The notes: generated by a model from the sequence alone, not told the origin. A stretch of DNA of 58,314 nucleotides from Ruminococcus flavefaciens (GCA_023662725.1 JAMPIL010000011.1:1-58314); one strand, 5' to 3'. Shown: positions 17,839 to 26,561, counted from the stretch's first letter. Numbers and translations are program-made.

Positions 17839-18951
17839 ATGGCATTTTCATTTGGATTTTTCAACTCAAAAGGGCTCGACAGAACCTACACAGCGGAGAA
17901 TTTCTGCGACTATCTTGGCAGTCTGATATGCAATGGCATTCAGGATAATTACGGGCAGTGTTTTTCTGTCGCTGCAAACGGCGATTTAACGGTAAGAATC
18001 GGCTCTGGTAAGGCTTGGATCAACGGTCATTATTTCATCAACGATTCGCCTTACACGCTGGATTTATCCCGATATGTGGACGAATCCATGAGCAAGTATC
18101 TCATCATCGGAATTTACTGCGATGTGGGCGATTCCTATCGTAAATGTGACATTGAAATAAAGGTAGGAACGGCCGCTACAACGCCCACAATCCCGACTTT
18201 CACAAACACTCAAACAAGAACATATCTCACGCTTGCAGCCATTCGCCTAAATGCCGAAACGATCGAAATTAAGCAATCGAATATCACGGATTACCGGGTA
18301 AATACGACAAAATGCGGCTATGTCAGGTGCATTTTGGGCAAGTGCCATGTATCGGAAATGCTCGATGAAATGGTGCAAATCAAGCAGGAGATCAGCGGTC
18401 TGAAAGACGGAACGCTGACTGCAGAAGTCAAAAAGTTGCGGCAATATTTATTCAATACCGCCGACCGGATCCGATTTACAGCCAATGCTGATGGTGCGCT
18501 TTTTTATTACGATTCTGCCGGAAACCCTCTCATCGGTGAACAGGAAATCGGCGGTATTCCGTACTATTTTGCAGCAAACGGAGTGCTGAAAACCGGCTGG
18601 AGAACTGTTTTCGGCAAGCGATATTACTATGATCCACAGACCGGAAATATGCAGCTTGGCTGGGTGGAATACAGCGACAGGCTGTATTATATTTCGCTGA
18701 CGGAGGGCAAGCTCGTCAATCAGCATCGCACAATTGACGGCAAGCGGTACTGGTTTGACAGCTACGGTGTTGCTACTGAATCAAGGTGCGTAAATTATCC
18801 TGATGCGGACGGCGACGGTGCTGTTACGGCAACTGATGCGTCAATTGCCCTTTCATTTTCAGCAAATTGCGGTGCAGGAAATTACACCAACGACGAGGAC
18901 GGCTGGGAGAAATATTTGAATGATAGAAACAACGGCGGAGGTGGTGACTGA
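17839..18951 (+). CDS. Baseplate/receptor-type protein with cell-wall-binding repeats and a half dockerin
   Basis: A 370-residue protein. The first 190 residues (FGFFNSKGLDRTYTAENF, GSGKAWINGHYFIND) are a conserved baseplate domain found behind Gp37-like proteins. Residues about 225-315 hold Tyr/Trp/Gly repeats (GIPYYFAANGVLKTGW, KRYYYDPQTGNMQLGW, KRYWFDSYGV) of the choline/glucan-binding type. Residues 320-350 have a single EF-hand of dockerin type: D-A-D-G-D-G-x-V-T-A-T-D followed by an Ala/Ser helix. A full dockerin has two such loops, so this is half of one. The protein probably binds the host surface; calcium binding is an inference from the loop. Confidence 0.78.
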   Translation: MAFSFGFFNSKGLDRTYTAENFCDYLGSLICNGIQDNYGQCFSVAANGDLTVRIGSGKAWINGHYFINDSPYTLDLSRYVDESMSKYLIIGIYCDVGDSYRKCDIEIKVGTAATTPTIPTFTNTQTRTYLTLAAIRLNAETIEIKQSNITDYRVNTTKCGYVRCILGKCHVSEMLDEMVQIKQEISGLKDGTLTAEVKKLRQYLFNTADRIRFTANADGALFYYDSAGNPLIGEQEIGGIPYYFAANGVLKTGWRTVFGKRYYYDPQTGNMQLGWVEYSDRLYYISLTEGKLVNQHRTIDGKRYWFDSYGVATESRCVNYPDADGDGAVTATDASIALSFSANCGAGNYTNDEDGWEKYLNDRNNGGGGD

Positions 18952-20816
18952 TGTGGAAATTTCTCGTAAAACAGCAGAAAATCGAGGTTCTGGAGCGTGA
19001 GATAATCGCCGACCATCAGATTTCTTTTGTCAATCTGAAATTCACCTTTGACGGCGACTGGAAAAAATTTCACAAGGTGGTGCAGTTTTCGCAGTGCGAT
19101 GAGATTTACAATATCGTTCTCGGATTTGACGGAACGTCCTGTAAGCTGCCTGCGGAGCTTCATGCGGGTGCGGTATCAATGTCTGTTTTCGGTTATGATG
19201 CGGAATCTGACACGACCGTGAGAGCAACGACAGTTCCCATAACGCTGAATATTCGCCCATCGGGTTTTGTGGGAGATGATGATACGCCGATTCCGCCGAC
19301 ACCTGATTTGTACACGCAGCTTTTGCAGAAAATCACCAAAATACAGGCATGTGTCAACGGAAAAGACGGTCTATCGGCTTATGAGATTGCAAAAGAAAAC
19401 GGCTTTGTGGGAACGGTTTTTGAGTGGCTGGAAAGTTTGAAAGGTGCTGACGGCTTGCCCGGTAAGGACGGAATCAACGGTACTGATGGAGTGGATGGAA
19501 AGGATGGAGCAGACGGCAGAAATGGCGTTGACGGAAGAGACGGCAGAGATGGTAAAAATGGTTCAAACGGACAGAACGGTTCTGACGGTGAAAACGGTTT
19601 ATCCGCTTATCAGCTTGCCGTTCAGAAGGGATACACGGGAACAGAAGAAGAATGGCTTTTATCCCTCAAAGGCAGGAACGGAATTGACGGCAAGACTGTA
19701 GAACTTCGAGTGTACAACAACGAACTGCAATACCGATGGCTTGATTCATCCGGTCATGATGTGTCCATGTGGACGCATTTATTTTTGCTTACTGATCTCA
19801 ACGGAAAATCCGCATACGAGGTAGCAGTGGAAAACGGTTTCATAGGGACTGAGAAAGAATGGCTGCAATCCATAACCCCCGATTTATCGCCGTATATCAC
19901 AAGGGTGGAGGTTCTTAAAATAGTTGATGACAAGGTGCATTCTTCCGCACCCGACCTCTCACCCTATGTCACCAGAGTGGAGACACAAAAAATTGTAGAA
20001 TCGAAATTTCAGTCTGTGGAAGCTGATTTAAACTCCTTGGAAAATAACGTAAATACCGAGATTCAGGCAGTCAGGGATTTTGTCGAGCCTGTCGTATCGC
20101 AGGCACACTGGCATCATAATCTGACGATTTTAAATGGCATTACAACAGCTCGTGTGGCAAAATGGGACCGTATATCAGAACTTGACGCAGAACTTCAGCA
20201 ACTCCGTGATTCTACGCAATACGACCAGCAAAATCAGAATGACACTATTCTGATGCTTGAAAACAGAATCACCATTCTGGAATCTCAGATTTCAAGCGGA
20301 AACAACGCAGTTACGCTGTTTTCTGCTGATGTAGATGTTTTTGATGTGTACGATAAATCTATTTTGATTCTGATGAACAACGGAACATATTCCCTGATTT
20401 CATTTACGGAGCAGTATCCGGAATTTTGCTCTGCAAATACGGAATATATGCTGAATTACAGCTATGATGTACTTGGCTGGGACACTTCACTGCTTACTGC
20501 ATCGGGAACTGCCGTTAGAATCACTCCAAACAGCAAAATTATCATGGAGTATATGGCAGGTGCAAACGAGAACGGAACATTTTATTTTATATCGACTGCC
20601 GGCAGAGCTGAATTAACTCCTATTGCCGACAATATTTTCAATAAAATAAAAGCTGGAGATTGCATAGAACTTTCATTTGAGTGGCTGTATTCCGTTGATT
20701 TTATCACTACTCTAATTTCTTGCAAGAATGTTCCGGCTGGTGAATATTATCTTGCATGGGTCGGCAGGAGCAATAACTCGCATCCGTTGGTGAAATGGAT
20801 TCAGGTTTTGGGGTGA
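18951..20816 (+). CDS. Collagen-like tail fibre protein
   Basis: A 621-residue fibre whose ATG overlaps the previous TGA. Residues 1-110 form a beta-rich attachment domain. Residues 165-216 are a Gly-X-Y tract with many Asp-Gly and Asn-Gly steps, which would form a triple helix. Three copies of the SAYE/Q-(I/L/V)A...G(F/Y)-G-T...EWL module flank it (about 142, 218 and 291), then two DLSPY-TRVE repeats and a coiled coil at about 385-445. The C-terminal 170 residues form a head of unknown fold, the likely receptor-binding tip. Such repeat-rich fibres change quickly between related phages. Confidence 0.82.
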   Translation: MWKFLVKQQKIEVLEREIIADHQISFVNLKFTFDGDWKKFHKVVQFSQCDEIYNIVLGFDGTSCKLPAELHAGAVSMSVFGYDAESDTTVRATTVPITLNIRPSGFVGDDDTPIPPTPDLYTQLLQKITKIQACVNGKDGLSAYEIAKENGFVGTVFEWLESLKGADGLPGKDGINGTDGVDGKDGADGRNGVDGRDGRDGKNGSNGQNGSDGENGLSAYQLAVQKGYTGTEEEWLLSLKGRNGIDGKTVELRVYNNELQYRWLDSSGHDVSMWTHLFLLTDLNGKSAYEVAVENGFIGTEKEWLQSITPDLSPYITRVEVLKIVDDKVHSSAPDLSPYVTRVETQKIVESKFQSVEADLNSLENNVNTEIQAVRDFVEPVVSQAHWHHNLTILNGITTARVAKWDRISELDAELQQLRDSTQYDQQNQNDTILMLENRITILESQISSGNNAVTLFSADVDVFDVYDKSILILMNNGTYSLISFTEQYPEFCSANTEYMLNYSYDVLGWDTSLLTASGTAVRITPNSKIIMEYMAGANENGTFYFISTAGRAELTPIADNIFNKIKAGDCIELSFEWLYSVDFITTLISCKNVPAGEYYLAWVGRSNNSHPLVKWIQVLG

Positions 20817-20842
20817 CTTTTCCAGTGAGTTTGCGGTATAAT
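20813..20842 (+). promoter_or_regulatory. Vegetative promoter of the third cargo gene
   Basis: GTGACT (20813-20818), an 18-base spacer and a perfect TATAAT (20837-20842). The -35 overlaps the stop codon of the fibre gene. Confidence 0.7.
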
Positions 20843-20898
20843 TAGTGTAGTTACAGAGATGCATTACCTCTGCCAATTGAAATTATGGAGTTGAAAAT

Positions 20899-21249
20899 AT
20901 GATTTTATATAGACCTATCGGCACAGACGAACTAAAGCAGATTGAACAAGGAGGATATAGGGGATTTCCGCCACGACTACCTGAACAACCTATTTTTTAT
21001 CCTGTACTAAACGAAAGGTATGCACAGGAAATAGCTGAAAGATGGAATGTTAAAGATACGATAGACCATAAAGGGTATGTCACTCAATTTGAAGTAGATG
21101 ACGACTATTGTTCGCAATTTGAAGTTCATACAGTTGGCAGAAGTTATCATCAAGAATTATGGATACCTGCTGAAGAACTTGAAAATTTCAACAATCATAT
21201 TGTTGGATTAATAAAAGTAATATCTTCTTTTTCAGATACTGAAAATTAA
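20899..21249 (+). CDS. Small cargo protein, 'ADP-ribosylation/crystallin J1'-like family
   Basis: A 116-residue cytoplasmic protein. The pattern LYRPIGTDELKQI, GFPPRLPEQPIFYPVLNE, AQEIA, W then a -YVTQFEVDDDY- strand and ELWIPAEELENFNNHIVG is that of a widespread small bacterial family usually annotated 'ADP-ribosylation/crystallin J1' without proven function. I recognise the family, not a reaction. It lies between fibre and holin, has its own promoter (20813-20842) and terminator (21291-21325), and is not a structural gene by position or composition. ATG 20899 follows GGAG. Confidence 0.7.
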   Translation: MILYRPIGTDELKQIEQGGYRGFPPRLPEQPIFYPVLNERYAQEIAERWNVKDTIDHKGYVTQFEVDDDYCSQFEVHTVGRSYHQELWIPAEELENFNNHIVGLIKVISSFSDTEN

Positions 21250-21290
21250 TCGTGAAAATTTCAATTTACATAACTGAATACTTGAAAATA

Positions 21291-21325
21291 ACCGTTTGTG
21301 GTACATTCCACAAGCGGTCTTTTTA
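21291..21325 (+). terminator. Terminator of the third cargo gene
   Basis: An 11-bp stem (21291-21301 with 21308-21318), a 6-base loop and CTTTTTA. It lies 30 bases before the holin start, so holin transcription must read through it or begin after it. Confidence 0.85.
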
Positions 21326-21354
21326 TACCCAAATTAAGAAAGGACTTGATAAAA

Positions 21355-21807
21355 ATGAAAGAAACCATTTGTACAATCGCAGGACTGGTGGGCGGCTTCA
21401 TAGCCGCTATTTTTGGCGGCTGGGACTCCGCATTGGTCACGCTCGTAATTTTTATGAGCATTGACTTTTTCACGGGAATCGTCACCGCTGCCATGAAGAA
21501 ATCCAAGCACACGGAAAGCGGCGGCTTATCGTCACAAGCGGGCTGGTTCGGACTTGCCAAAAAGGTCTGCACCTTGTTGCTCATCGCAGTCGCCGTCCGC
21601 ATGGATATTATGCTCGGAACGACGTATATCCGTGACGCAGTCTGCATCAGCTTTTGCCTGAATGAACTGCTGTCAATCGTGGAAAATACCAGCTTAATGG
21701 GAATTCCATATCCGCCCGCAATCAAGAAAGCCATCGATGTTTTGCAGACCAAGGTCGGCAGAATCGATGAAGAAACAACCAACGAAAACAACGAGGAGGA
21801 GAACTGA
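21355..21807 (+). CDS. Phage holin family protein
   Basis: A 150-residue membrane protein that would permeabilise the membrane so the endolysin can act. Hydrophobic segments lie at about 5-22 (TICTIAGLVGGFIAAIFGG), 27-45 (VTLVIFMSIDFFTGIVTAA) and 70-85 (VCTLLLIAVAV). The DFFTG-V-AA motif and the following KSKHTESGGLSS loop are typical of the clostridial toxin-secretion/lysis holin family. The hydrophilic acidic C-terminus NENNEEEN fits too. ATG 21355 is chosen over an upstream GTG because it follows AAAGGACT. The endolysin starts 3 bases downstream. Confidence 0.92.
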   Translation: MKETICTIAGLVGGFIAAIFGGWDSALVTLVIFMSIDFFTGIVTAAMKKSKHTESGGLSSQAGWFGLAKKVCTLLLIAVAVRMDIMLGTTYIRDAVCISFCLNELLSIVENTSLMGIPYPPAIKKAIDVLQTKVGRIDEETTNENNEEEN

Positions 21808-21809
21808 TT

Positions 21810-22724
21810 ATGGCAATCTTAAAACCCGATAAAACAACGATTCTCGGCGGTGTGACCGTCAACGAATATTTGCTTACAAAGCATAATCCCAATCGTATCG
21901 ATATGCCCTCCGTTTCTATGGAGGGCAAAATTATTGGCGTGACGATTCACAATACATCGTGGATCACAACGGCAAGCGGCACAAATCCTGCCGAGCAGTA
22001 TACGAGGGCAACCGTCAATGGAAATATGAACGATGTTCGTGTGCATTATTACTGCGACAACACTTGTGCATGGCAAAATCTTCCGTTGAACCTCTCCGGC
22101 TGGCACGCTGCTGACGGCTCTGGAAACGGCAATCGCAGGACGATTGCCATTGAGTGTATCATGAGTTCTGCTTACAACGATAAGGACAAGAAATCCGAGG
22201 ATAACGCTGCGAAACTGGCGGTGGCACTCTTGAAAAAATATAATCTCAGCATCGATCACCTCTATACCCACACTCATTGGCTGAACGTCCGTGACGGCAA
22301 GAGTGGCAGCGTGGATTACCTGAATACGGCGAAAAACAGTTATAAAATGTGTCCACTGTACATTCTGCCGCATTGGTCTGCTTTTAAGGCGAAGGTGCAG
22401 TCTTACATGAATTCGGATGCATCTGTGTCAACAAGTCCGGCAACTGCACAGCTTTACAGAGTTCGTAAATCTTGGTCTGATGCAAAATCACAGATCGGTG
22501 CATTTACTTCTCTTGAGAATGCAAAAAATGCTTGTAAATCGGGATATTATGTGTTTGATGAGAACGGCAACATCGTATATCCTGCAAAGAAGTCCGTTGA
22601 CGAAATCGCCCGTGAAGTTATTCAAGGGAAATGGGGCAATGGTACTGACCGTAAGAGCAGGCTCACAAACGCAGGTTATGACTACAACGCTGTGCAGGAG
22701 CGTGTGAATGAATTGATGAAATAA
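21810..22724 (+). CDS. Endolysin: N-acetylmuramoyl-L-alanine amidase with CW_7 wall-binding domain
   Basis: A 304-residue lysin. Residues about 40-190 form an amidase_2 domain: VTIHNTSW carries the first zinc histidine, VHYYCD and GWHAADG follow, then IAIEC with the catalytic glutamate and YTHTHWL, with CPLYIL near the domain end. A linker with weak YRVRKSW...IGAFTSLENAKNAC similarity to SPOR-like repeats comes next. The last 40 residues (VDEIAREVIQGKWGNG, RL-NAGYDYNAVQERVN) are a CW_7 (Cpl-7) peptidoglycan-binding repeat. It has no signal peptide, so it relies on the adjacent holin. Confidence 0.93.
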   Translation: MAILKPDKTTILGGVTVNEYLLTKHNPNRIDMPSVSMEGKIIGVTIHNTSWITTASGTNPAEQYTRATVNGNMNDVRVHYYCDNTCAWQNLPLNLSGWHAADGSGNGNRRTIAIECIMSSAYNDKDKKSEDNAAKLAVALLKKYNLSIDHLYTHTHWLNVRDGKSGSVDYLNTAKNSYKMCPLYILPHWSAFKAKVQSYMNSDASVSTSPATAQLYRVRKSWSDAKSQIGAFTSLENAKNACKSGYYVFDENGNIVYPAKKSVDEIAREVIQGKWGNGTDRKSRLTNAGYDYNAVQERVNELMK

Positions 22725-22783
22725 ACTTTTATAGACGGCTGTCGATTCATTTCGGCAGTCGTTCCCATTTAGGAGGTATATGT

Positions 22784-22975
22784 ATGGAGCAGCAAAAAAT
22801 GTATGATGAACTCAATTACCATATGGCACAGGAAATCACTGAAAAGCTCTATGAATCGGGACTTATCACATTTGTCGAATATGACAAATTAACCGATTTG
22901 AACCGCCGATCTTTCTCTCCTCTTTTTGCAGACTTATTGCCGAAAACACTTGATAAATCCTCGCAGACGATTTAA
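22784..22975 (+). CDS. Small SHOCT-like protein preceding the recombinases
   Basis: A 63-residue protein with the N-terminal YDELNYHMAQEITEKLYESGLITFVEYDKL, a short two-helix hairpin of the SHOCT type. Small proteins like this regularly precede serine recombinase modules in clostridial mobile elements. The role is unknown; help with recombination or regulation is conjecture. AGGAGG lies 8 bases before ATG 22784, and the next gene follows 28 bases later with its own GAAAGGAG. Confidence 0.7.
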   Translation: MEQQKMYDELNYHMAQEITEKLYESGLITFVEYDKLTDLNRRSFSPLFADLLPKTLDKSSQTI

Positions 22976-23003
22976 TATGTTCATACGAAAGGAGAAGTGA
23001 GGC

Positions 23004-24554
23004 ATGAATATTTCGGTTATTGAAGCAAAAGAAATATCACATGATAAAAAGCTGAAAGTGGCTGCATACTGCCGTGTTTCAACAGAGTTTTCCGATCAGC
23101 TTGAAAGTCTTGAAACTCAGAAGGCTCACTATGAAACGATGATACGCAGAAATCCGTCCTGGGAGTATGCAGGGCTGTATTACGATGCAGGTCTTTCGGG
23201 GGTAAAAACCGCAGGCAGAGATGGCTTGCAGAAATTACTTGCAGACTGCCACACAGGAAAAATTGACCGCATTCTGACGAAATCCATAAGCCGTTTTTCA
23301 CGGAATACCGTGGATATTCTTGAAATTGTCCGCATTCTTTTGGATATGAACATTTCAATTTATTTTGAGAAAGAAAACGTCGACAGTTCTGCAATGGACG
23401 GAGAGATGCTGCTGACAATTCTCGGCAGTATTGCAGAGAATGAATCTGTTTCCATTTCCCAAAATGTTAAGTGGTCAATAAAAAAGAAGTTTCGCAGCGG
23501 AACATTCAAAGCGTCATATTTGCCATTGGGATATACTAAGGACGAGCATGGCGATATGGTGATCCAACCCGAAGAAGCAGAAATTGTCCGATGGATATTC
23601 GAGTCCGCTATTAACGGCAGCAGCACACATAAAATTGCAAAAATGCTTCGTGAAAAGAATGTTCCCACAAGAAAAGGCGGTATGTGGAGTGCATCCACCG
23701 TAAGAGATATTATCACCAATGAAAAATATATGGGTGACGCTCTTTTTCAGAAAACATACACAGATGAAAGTTTTCATCGTCATACAAATAAAGGAGAAGT
23801 CGAAAAAACACTTGTACAGGGGCATCATGAGCCTATCGTCAGCAAGGAGACTTTTGACAAAGCAAATGCAGTTATGATGCAGCGTTCATCCGAAAAAGGC
23901 ATAGTCAGGGGTACTGATAAATATCAGGCACGATATGCTTTTTCAGGCAAAATCATCTGCGGAGAATGCGGCGGTACATTCAAGAGAAGAATCCATGATC
24001 ACGGTTCGGAAATTGCATGGACTTGCAGAACGCACATTGATGATATTCAAAAATGCTCCATGAAATTTGTGTCCGATAAGTTCATAAAAGCGGCATTTGT
24101 TACGATGCTCAACAAACTGATTTTTGCACATAAATTGGTACTTTTGCCATATATTGAGGAGCTGAAGCGAAAAGGAAAAAGTGATCATTTTGATGATGTG
24201 CAACGTTTGCAGGAGAATTTGCAGAAAAACACTTCACAGCGTGATAATCTGCGTCTTTTAAGAGCAAAAGGCATCATTGACGCCGCTGCTTATGGGAAGG
24301 AAAATAATTTTCTGAAAAAGCAGGCTGAAGAACTGAGAATGGAAATCGCACGTATTTCCTATGCAAATATGCACGCTTCCGAAACAGTAAAGGAGGCAGA
24401 AAAACTGCTGAAATTTGTACAGGAATCGCAAATGATGATGGTGTACAGCGATGAACTTTTTACAGCATTTGTTGAACACATCGTTGTTTTTGAGAGAAAA
24501 TGCATAGGTTTTGAAATGAAATGCGGTCTGATGCTAAAGGAGGTGCTGGAATGA
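23004..24554 (+). CDS. Large serine recombinase 1 (site-specific integrase/excisionase)
   Basis: A 516-residue large serine recombinase. Residues 18-150 are the resolvase catalytic domain: AAYCRVSTE contains the nucleophile serine, followed by KSISRFSRNTVD and a helical region ending at NESVSISQNV. The recombinase domain follows (FKASYLPLGY, AEIVRWIFE, STVRDIITNEKYMGDALFQKTY), then a zinc ribbon CGECGG plus a second Cys pair (CRTH...KC), and a coiled coil at about 390-470. It would integrate and excise the prophage, together with the two genes overlapping downstream. Confidence 0.9.
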   Translation: MNISVIEAKEISHDKKLKVAAYCRVSTEFSDQLESLETQKAHYETMIRRNPSWEYAGLYYDAGLSGVKTAGRDGLQKLLADCHTGKIDRILTKSISRFSRNTVDILEIVRILLDMNISIYFEKENVDSSAMDGEMLLTILGSIAENESVSISQNVKWSIKKKFRSGTFKASYLPLGYTKDEHGDMVIQPEEAEIVRWIFESAINGSSTHKIAKMLREKNVPTRKGGMWSASTVRDIITNEKYMGDALFQKTYTDESFHRHTNKGEVEKTLVQGHHEPIVSKETFDKANAVMMQRSSEKGIVRGTDKYQARYAFSGKIICGECGGTFKRRIHDHGSEIAWTCRTHIDDIQKCSMKFVSDKFIKAAFVTMLNKLIFAHKLVLLPYIEELKRKGKSDHFDDVQRLQENLQKNTSQRDNLRLLRAKGIIDAAAYGKENNFLKKQAEELRMEIARISYANMHASETVKEAEKLLKFVQESQMMMVYSDELFTAFVEHIVVFERKCIGFEMKCGLMLKEVLE

Positions 24555-24955
24555 GCCATATTCCCTACGGCTACGAAATGATTGACGGACAGGCAGTCGT
24601 CATTGACGTTGAAGCCGATACTGTAAGGAAGATTTTCAGAAATTACATATCGGGAATGAGCCTGCGTCAATCAGCAGAATCTGCCGGACATCCAATTGCC
24701 CACAGCATGGTGAAGCGGCTGCTGAAAAGAAAATGTTATCTCGGCGATGCTTTTTATCCGCAAGTTATCGACAAGGAACTTTTTGAACAGGCCAACGCTG
24801 AGCTTAACAGACGTGCAGGCGAAATCAATCACAGGCTGCGAAAAAGAAAAGAGCCTTTCATTTATATGGACTTTGTGGCTGACGTTCCCATGGAGCAGTT
24901 CGAAGATCCGAAAGAACAGGCAGAATATGTATACAGTTTGATTGGAGTGAGGTAA
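24551..24955 (+). CDS. Recombinase-domain protein lacking the catalytic serine domain
   Basis: A 134-residue protein starting at ATG 24551, overlapping the TGA of recombinase 1. It contains only the recombinase DNA-binding part: IPYGYEMIDGQAVVIDVEADTVRKIF, MVKRLLKRKCYLGDAFYPQ and a basic end RRAGEINHRLRKRKEP. The resolvase domain, zinc ribbon and coiled coil are absent. Short proteins of this kind stand between two large serine recombinases in several clostridial elements. It may act as an accessory or directionality factor (inference). The stop touches the start of recombinase 2. Confidence 0.8.
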   Translation: MSHIPYGYEMIDGQAVVIDVEADTVRKIFRNYISGMSLRQSAESAGHPIAHSMVKRLLKRKCYLGDAFYPQVIDKELFEQANAELNRRAGEINHRLRKRKEPFIYMDFVADVPMEQFEDPKEQAEYVYSLIGVR

Positions 24956-26503
24956 ATGGCGAATATTATCACGATCCCGGCAAAACCACCGAAAGGCAAT
25001 ACGGTAAAAAAACAGGAGATTAAAAAGCTCCGTGTGGCGGCGTATGTCCGTGTTTCCACCGATACGGAGGAACAATCTACAAGCTATGAGGCACAGTACG
25101 AACATTATCAGGAGTATATCAGCCACAATCCCGAATGGCAGTTTGCAGGTATTTACGCTGATGACGGAATTTCGGCGGTCAACACAAAGAAACGTGAAGA
25201 GTTCAACAGAATGATTCAGGACTGCATGGACGGAAAAATTGATATGCTCATAACGAAGTCAATTTCAAGATTTGCCAGAAATACCGTTGACTGTCTGAGA
25301 TATGTACGTATGCTCAGAGACAAAAATATACCGATATTCTTTGAAAAAGAGGGTATAAATTCGATGGATAAGGGCGGAGAAATCATGCTCACAATTATGG
25401 CTTCCATGGCACAACAGGAATCGGAATCCATCAGTCAGAACGTAAAAATCGGCATTCAGTACCGCTTTCAGCAGGGAAAAATCATGGTGAATTGTGCCTG
25501 CTTTCTCGGCTACGATAAGGATGAGGACGGAAATCTTGTGATCAATCCCGAACAGGCGGAGGTTGTCAAGCGCATCTTTCTGGAATATCTTGAAGGTGCA
25601 AGCTGCCTGAAAATTGCAAAAGGATTGGAGCGTGACGGTATTCGCACGGCAAGGGGCAGTACTAAATGGCATGATAAAACAATTCGTCAGATTCTCGAAA
25701 ATGAAAAATACATGGGTGATGCCCTTTTGCAGAAAACTATTACAGTTAATCTCCTGGAGAAAAAGCGCACCAAAAATACAGGTGCATTACCGCAGTATTA
25801 TGTGGAGGATAGTCATCCTACGATCATTCCAAAGGAACTGTTTATGCAGGTTCAGGAGGAAATCGTACGCCGCAGCACAAACCGCAGCAATAAATGCGGT
25901 CACAGCTCCAATACCTGCTTTTCGCAAATGGTCTTTTGTGGTGACTGCGGTGAGCCGTTCCGCAGGGTACATTGGAATAATCGCGGCAAAAGGTCGATAG
26001 TGTGGCGATGCACTTCCCGACTGGATAAAAAAGAAGAGTGCATTGCACGAACAGTTCACGAGGAAACATTGGAAGCCGCCTTTATGGAAGCACTGAATCG
26101 CTTACAGATTGGCAAAACCGAATATCTGAAAAAGCTGCAGGACAATCTTGAAAATGCCCTTAATTCCTGCAATATCGAAGAACAGGAGCGTATTGATACA
26201 AGGCTAGGCGAACTACAAAGGATTCTGCTTGAAAAATCCAATCATCATGAGAATTACGATGATGTTGCCGAGGAGATACTTTCCCTTCGAGAAAAAAAGG
26301 AGAAGTGCCTGATGGACGGCAACGCTCGTAAGCAATTTGTAAAACGCATTAAGGAATTGCAGGAGATTATTCTTGAAAAGTCTACGGGGTTCCGTGAATT
26401 TGATGAAACGCTGGTAAAGCATCTGCTGGCAAAGGTTACGGTTTTTGAAGAACATATGATGTTTGAATTCAAGTCAGGAATTAGCGTGGAAGTGAATATG
26501 TGA
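24956..26503 (+). CDS. Large serine recombinase 2
   Basis: A 515-residue large serine recombinase of the same build as recombinase 1 but clearly different in sequence. The catalytic domain has AAYVRVSTDTEEQ with the nucleophile serine, ITKSISRFARNTVD and MLTIMASMAQQESESISQNV. The recombinase domain includes KIMVNCACFLGYDKDEDGN and TIRQILENEKYMGDALLQKT. The zinc ribbon is VFCGDCGEPFRRV with a later WRCTSR...EC pair, followed by a coiled coil at about 380-470. It overlaps nothing but is directly abutted to the middle gene, so all three are one transcription unit. Confidence 0.9.
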   Translation: MANIITIPAKPPKGNTVKKQEIKKLRVAAYVRVSTDTEEQSTSYEAQYEHYQEYISHNPEWQFAGIYADDGISAVNTKKREEFNRMIQDCMDGKIDMLITKSISRFARNTVDCLRYVRMLRDKNIPIFFEKEGINSMDKGGEIMLTIMASMAQQESESISQNVKIGIQYRFQQGKIMVNCACFLGYDKDEDGNLVINPEQAEVVKRIFLEYLEGASCLKIAKGLERDGIRTARGSTKWHDKTIRQILENEKYMGDALLQKTITVNLLEKKRTKNTGALPQYYVEDSHPTIIPKELFMQVQEEIVRRSTNRSNKCGHSSNTCFSQMVFCGDCGEPFRRVHWNNRGKRSIVWRCTSRLDKKEECIARTVHEETLEAAFMEALNRLQIGKTEYLKKLQDNLENALNSCNIEEQERIDTRLGELQRILLEKSNHHENYDDVAEEILSLREKKEKCLMDGNARKQFVKRIKELQEIILEKSTGFREFDETLVKHLLAKVTVFEEHMMFEFKSGISVEVNM

Positions 26504-26513
26504 GGATATGAAT

Positions 26514-26556
26514 TGCCCCTCCGGCAGACTTTTGTTTCTGTCAGAGGGGCATTTTT
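26514..26556. terminator. Terminator between recombinases and the DUF262 gene
   Basis: A long stem (26514-26528 with 26537-26551, one mismatch and one G-T pair) followed by ATTTTTG. It lies between converging genes and can serve both. Confidence 0.8.
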
Positions 26557-26561
26557 GTTAT

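Noticed and set aside
22724-22784. Hairpin after the endolysin as a terminator
   Set aside because: A stem with two G-T pairs is present but is followed by CCCATTT rather than a T run, so it was not listed.
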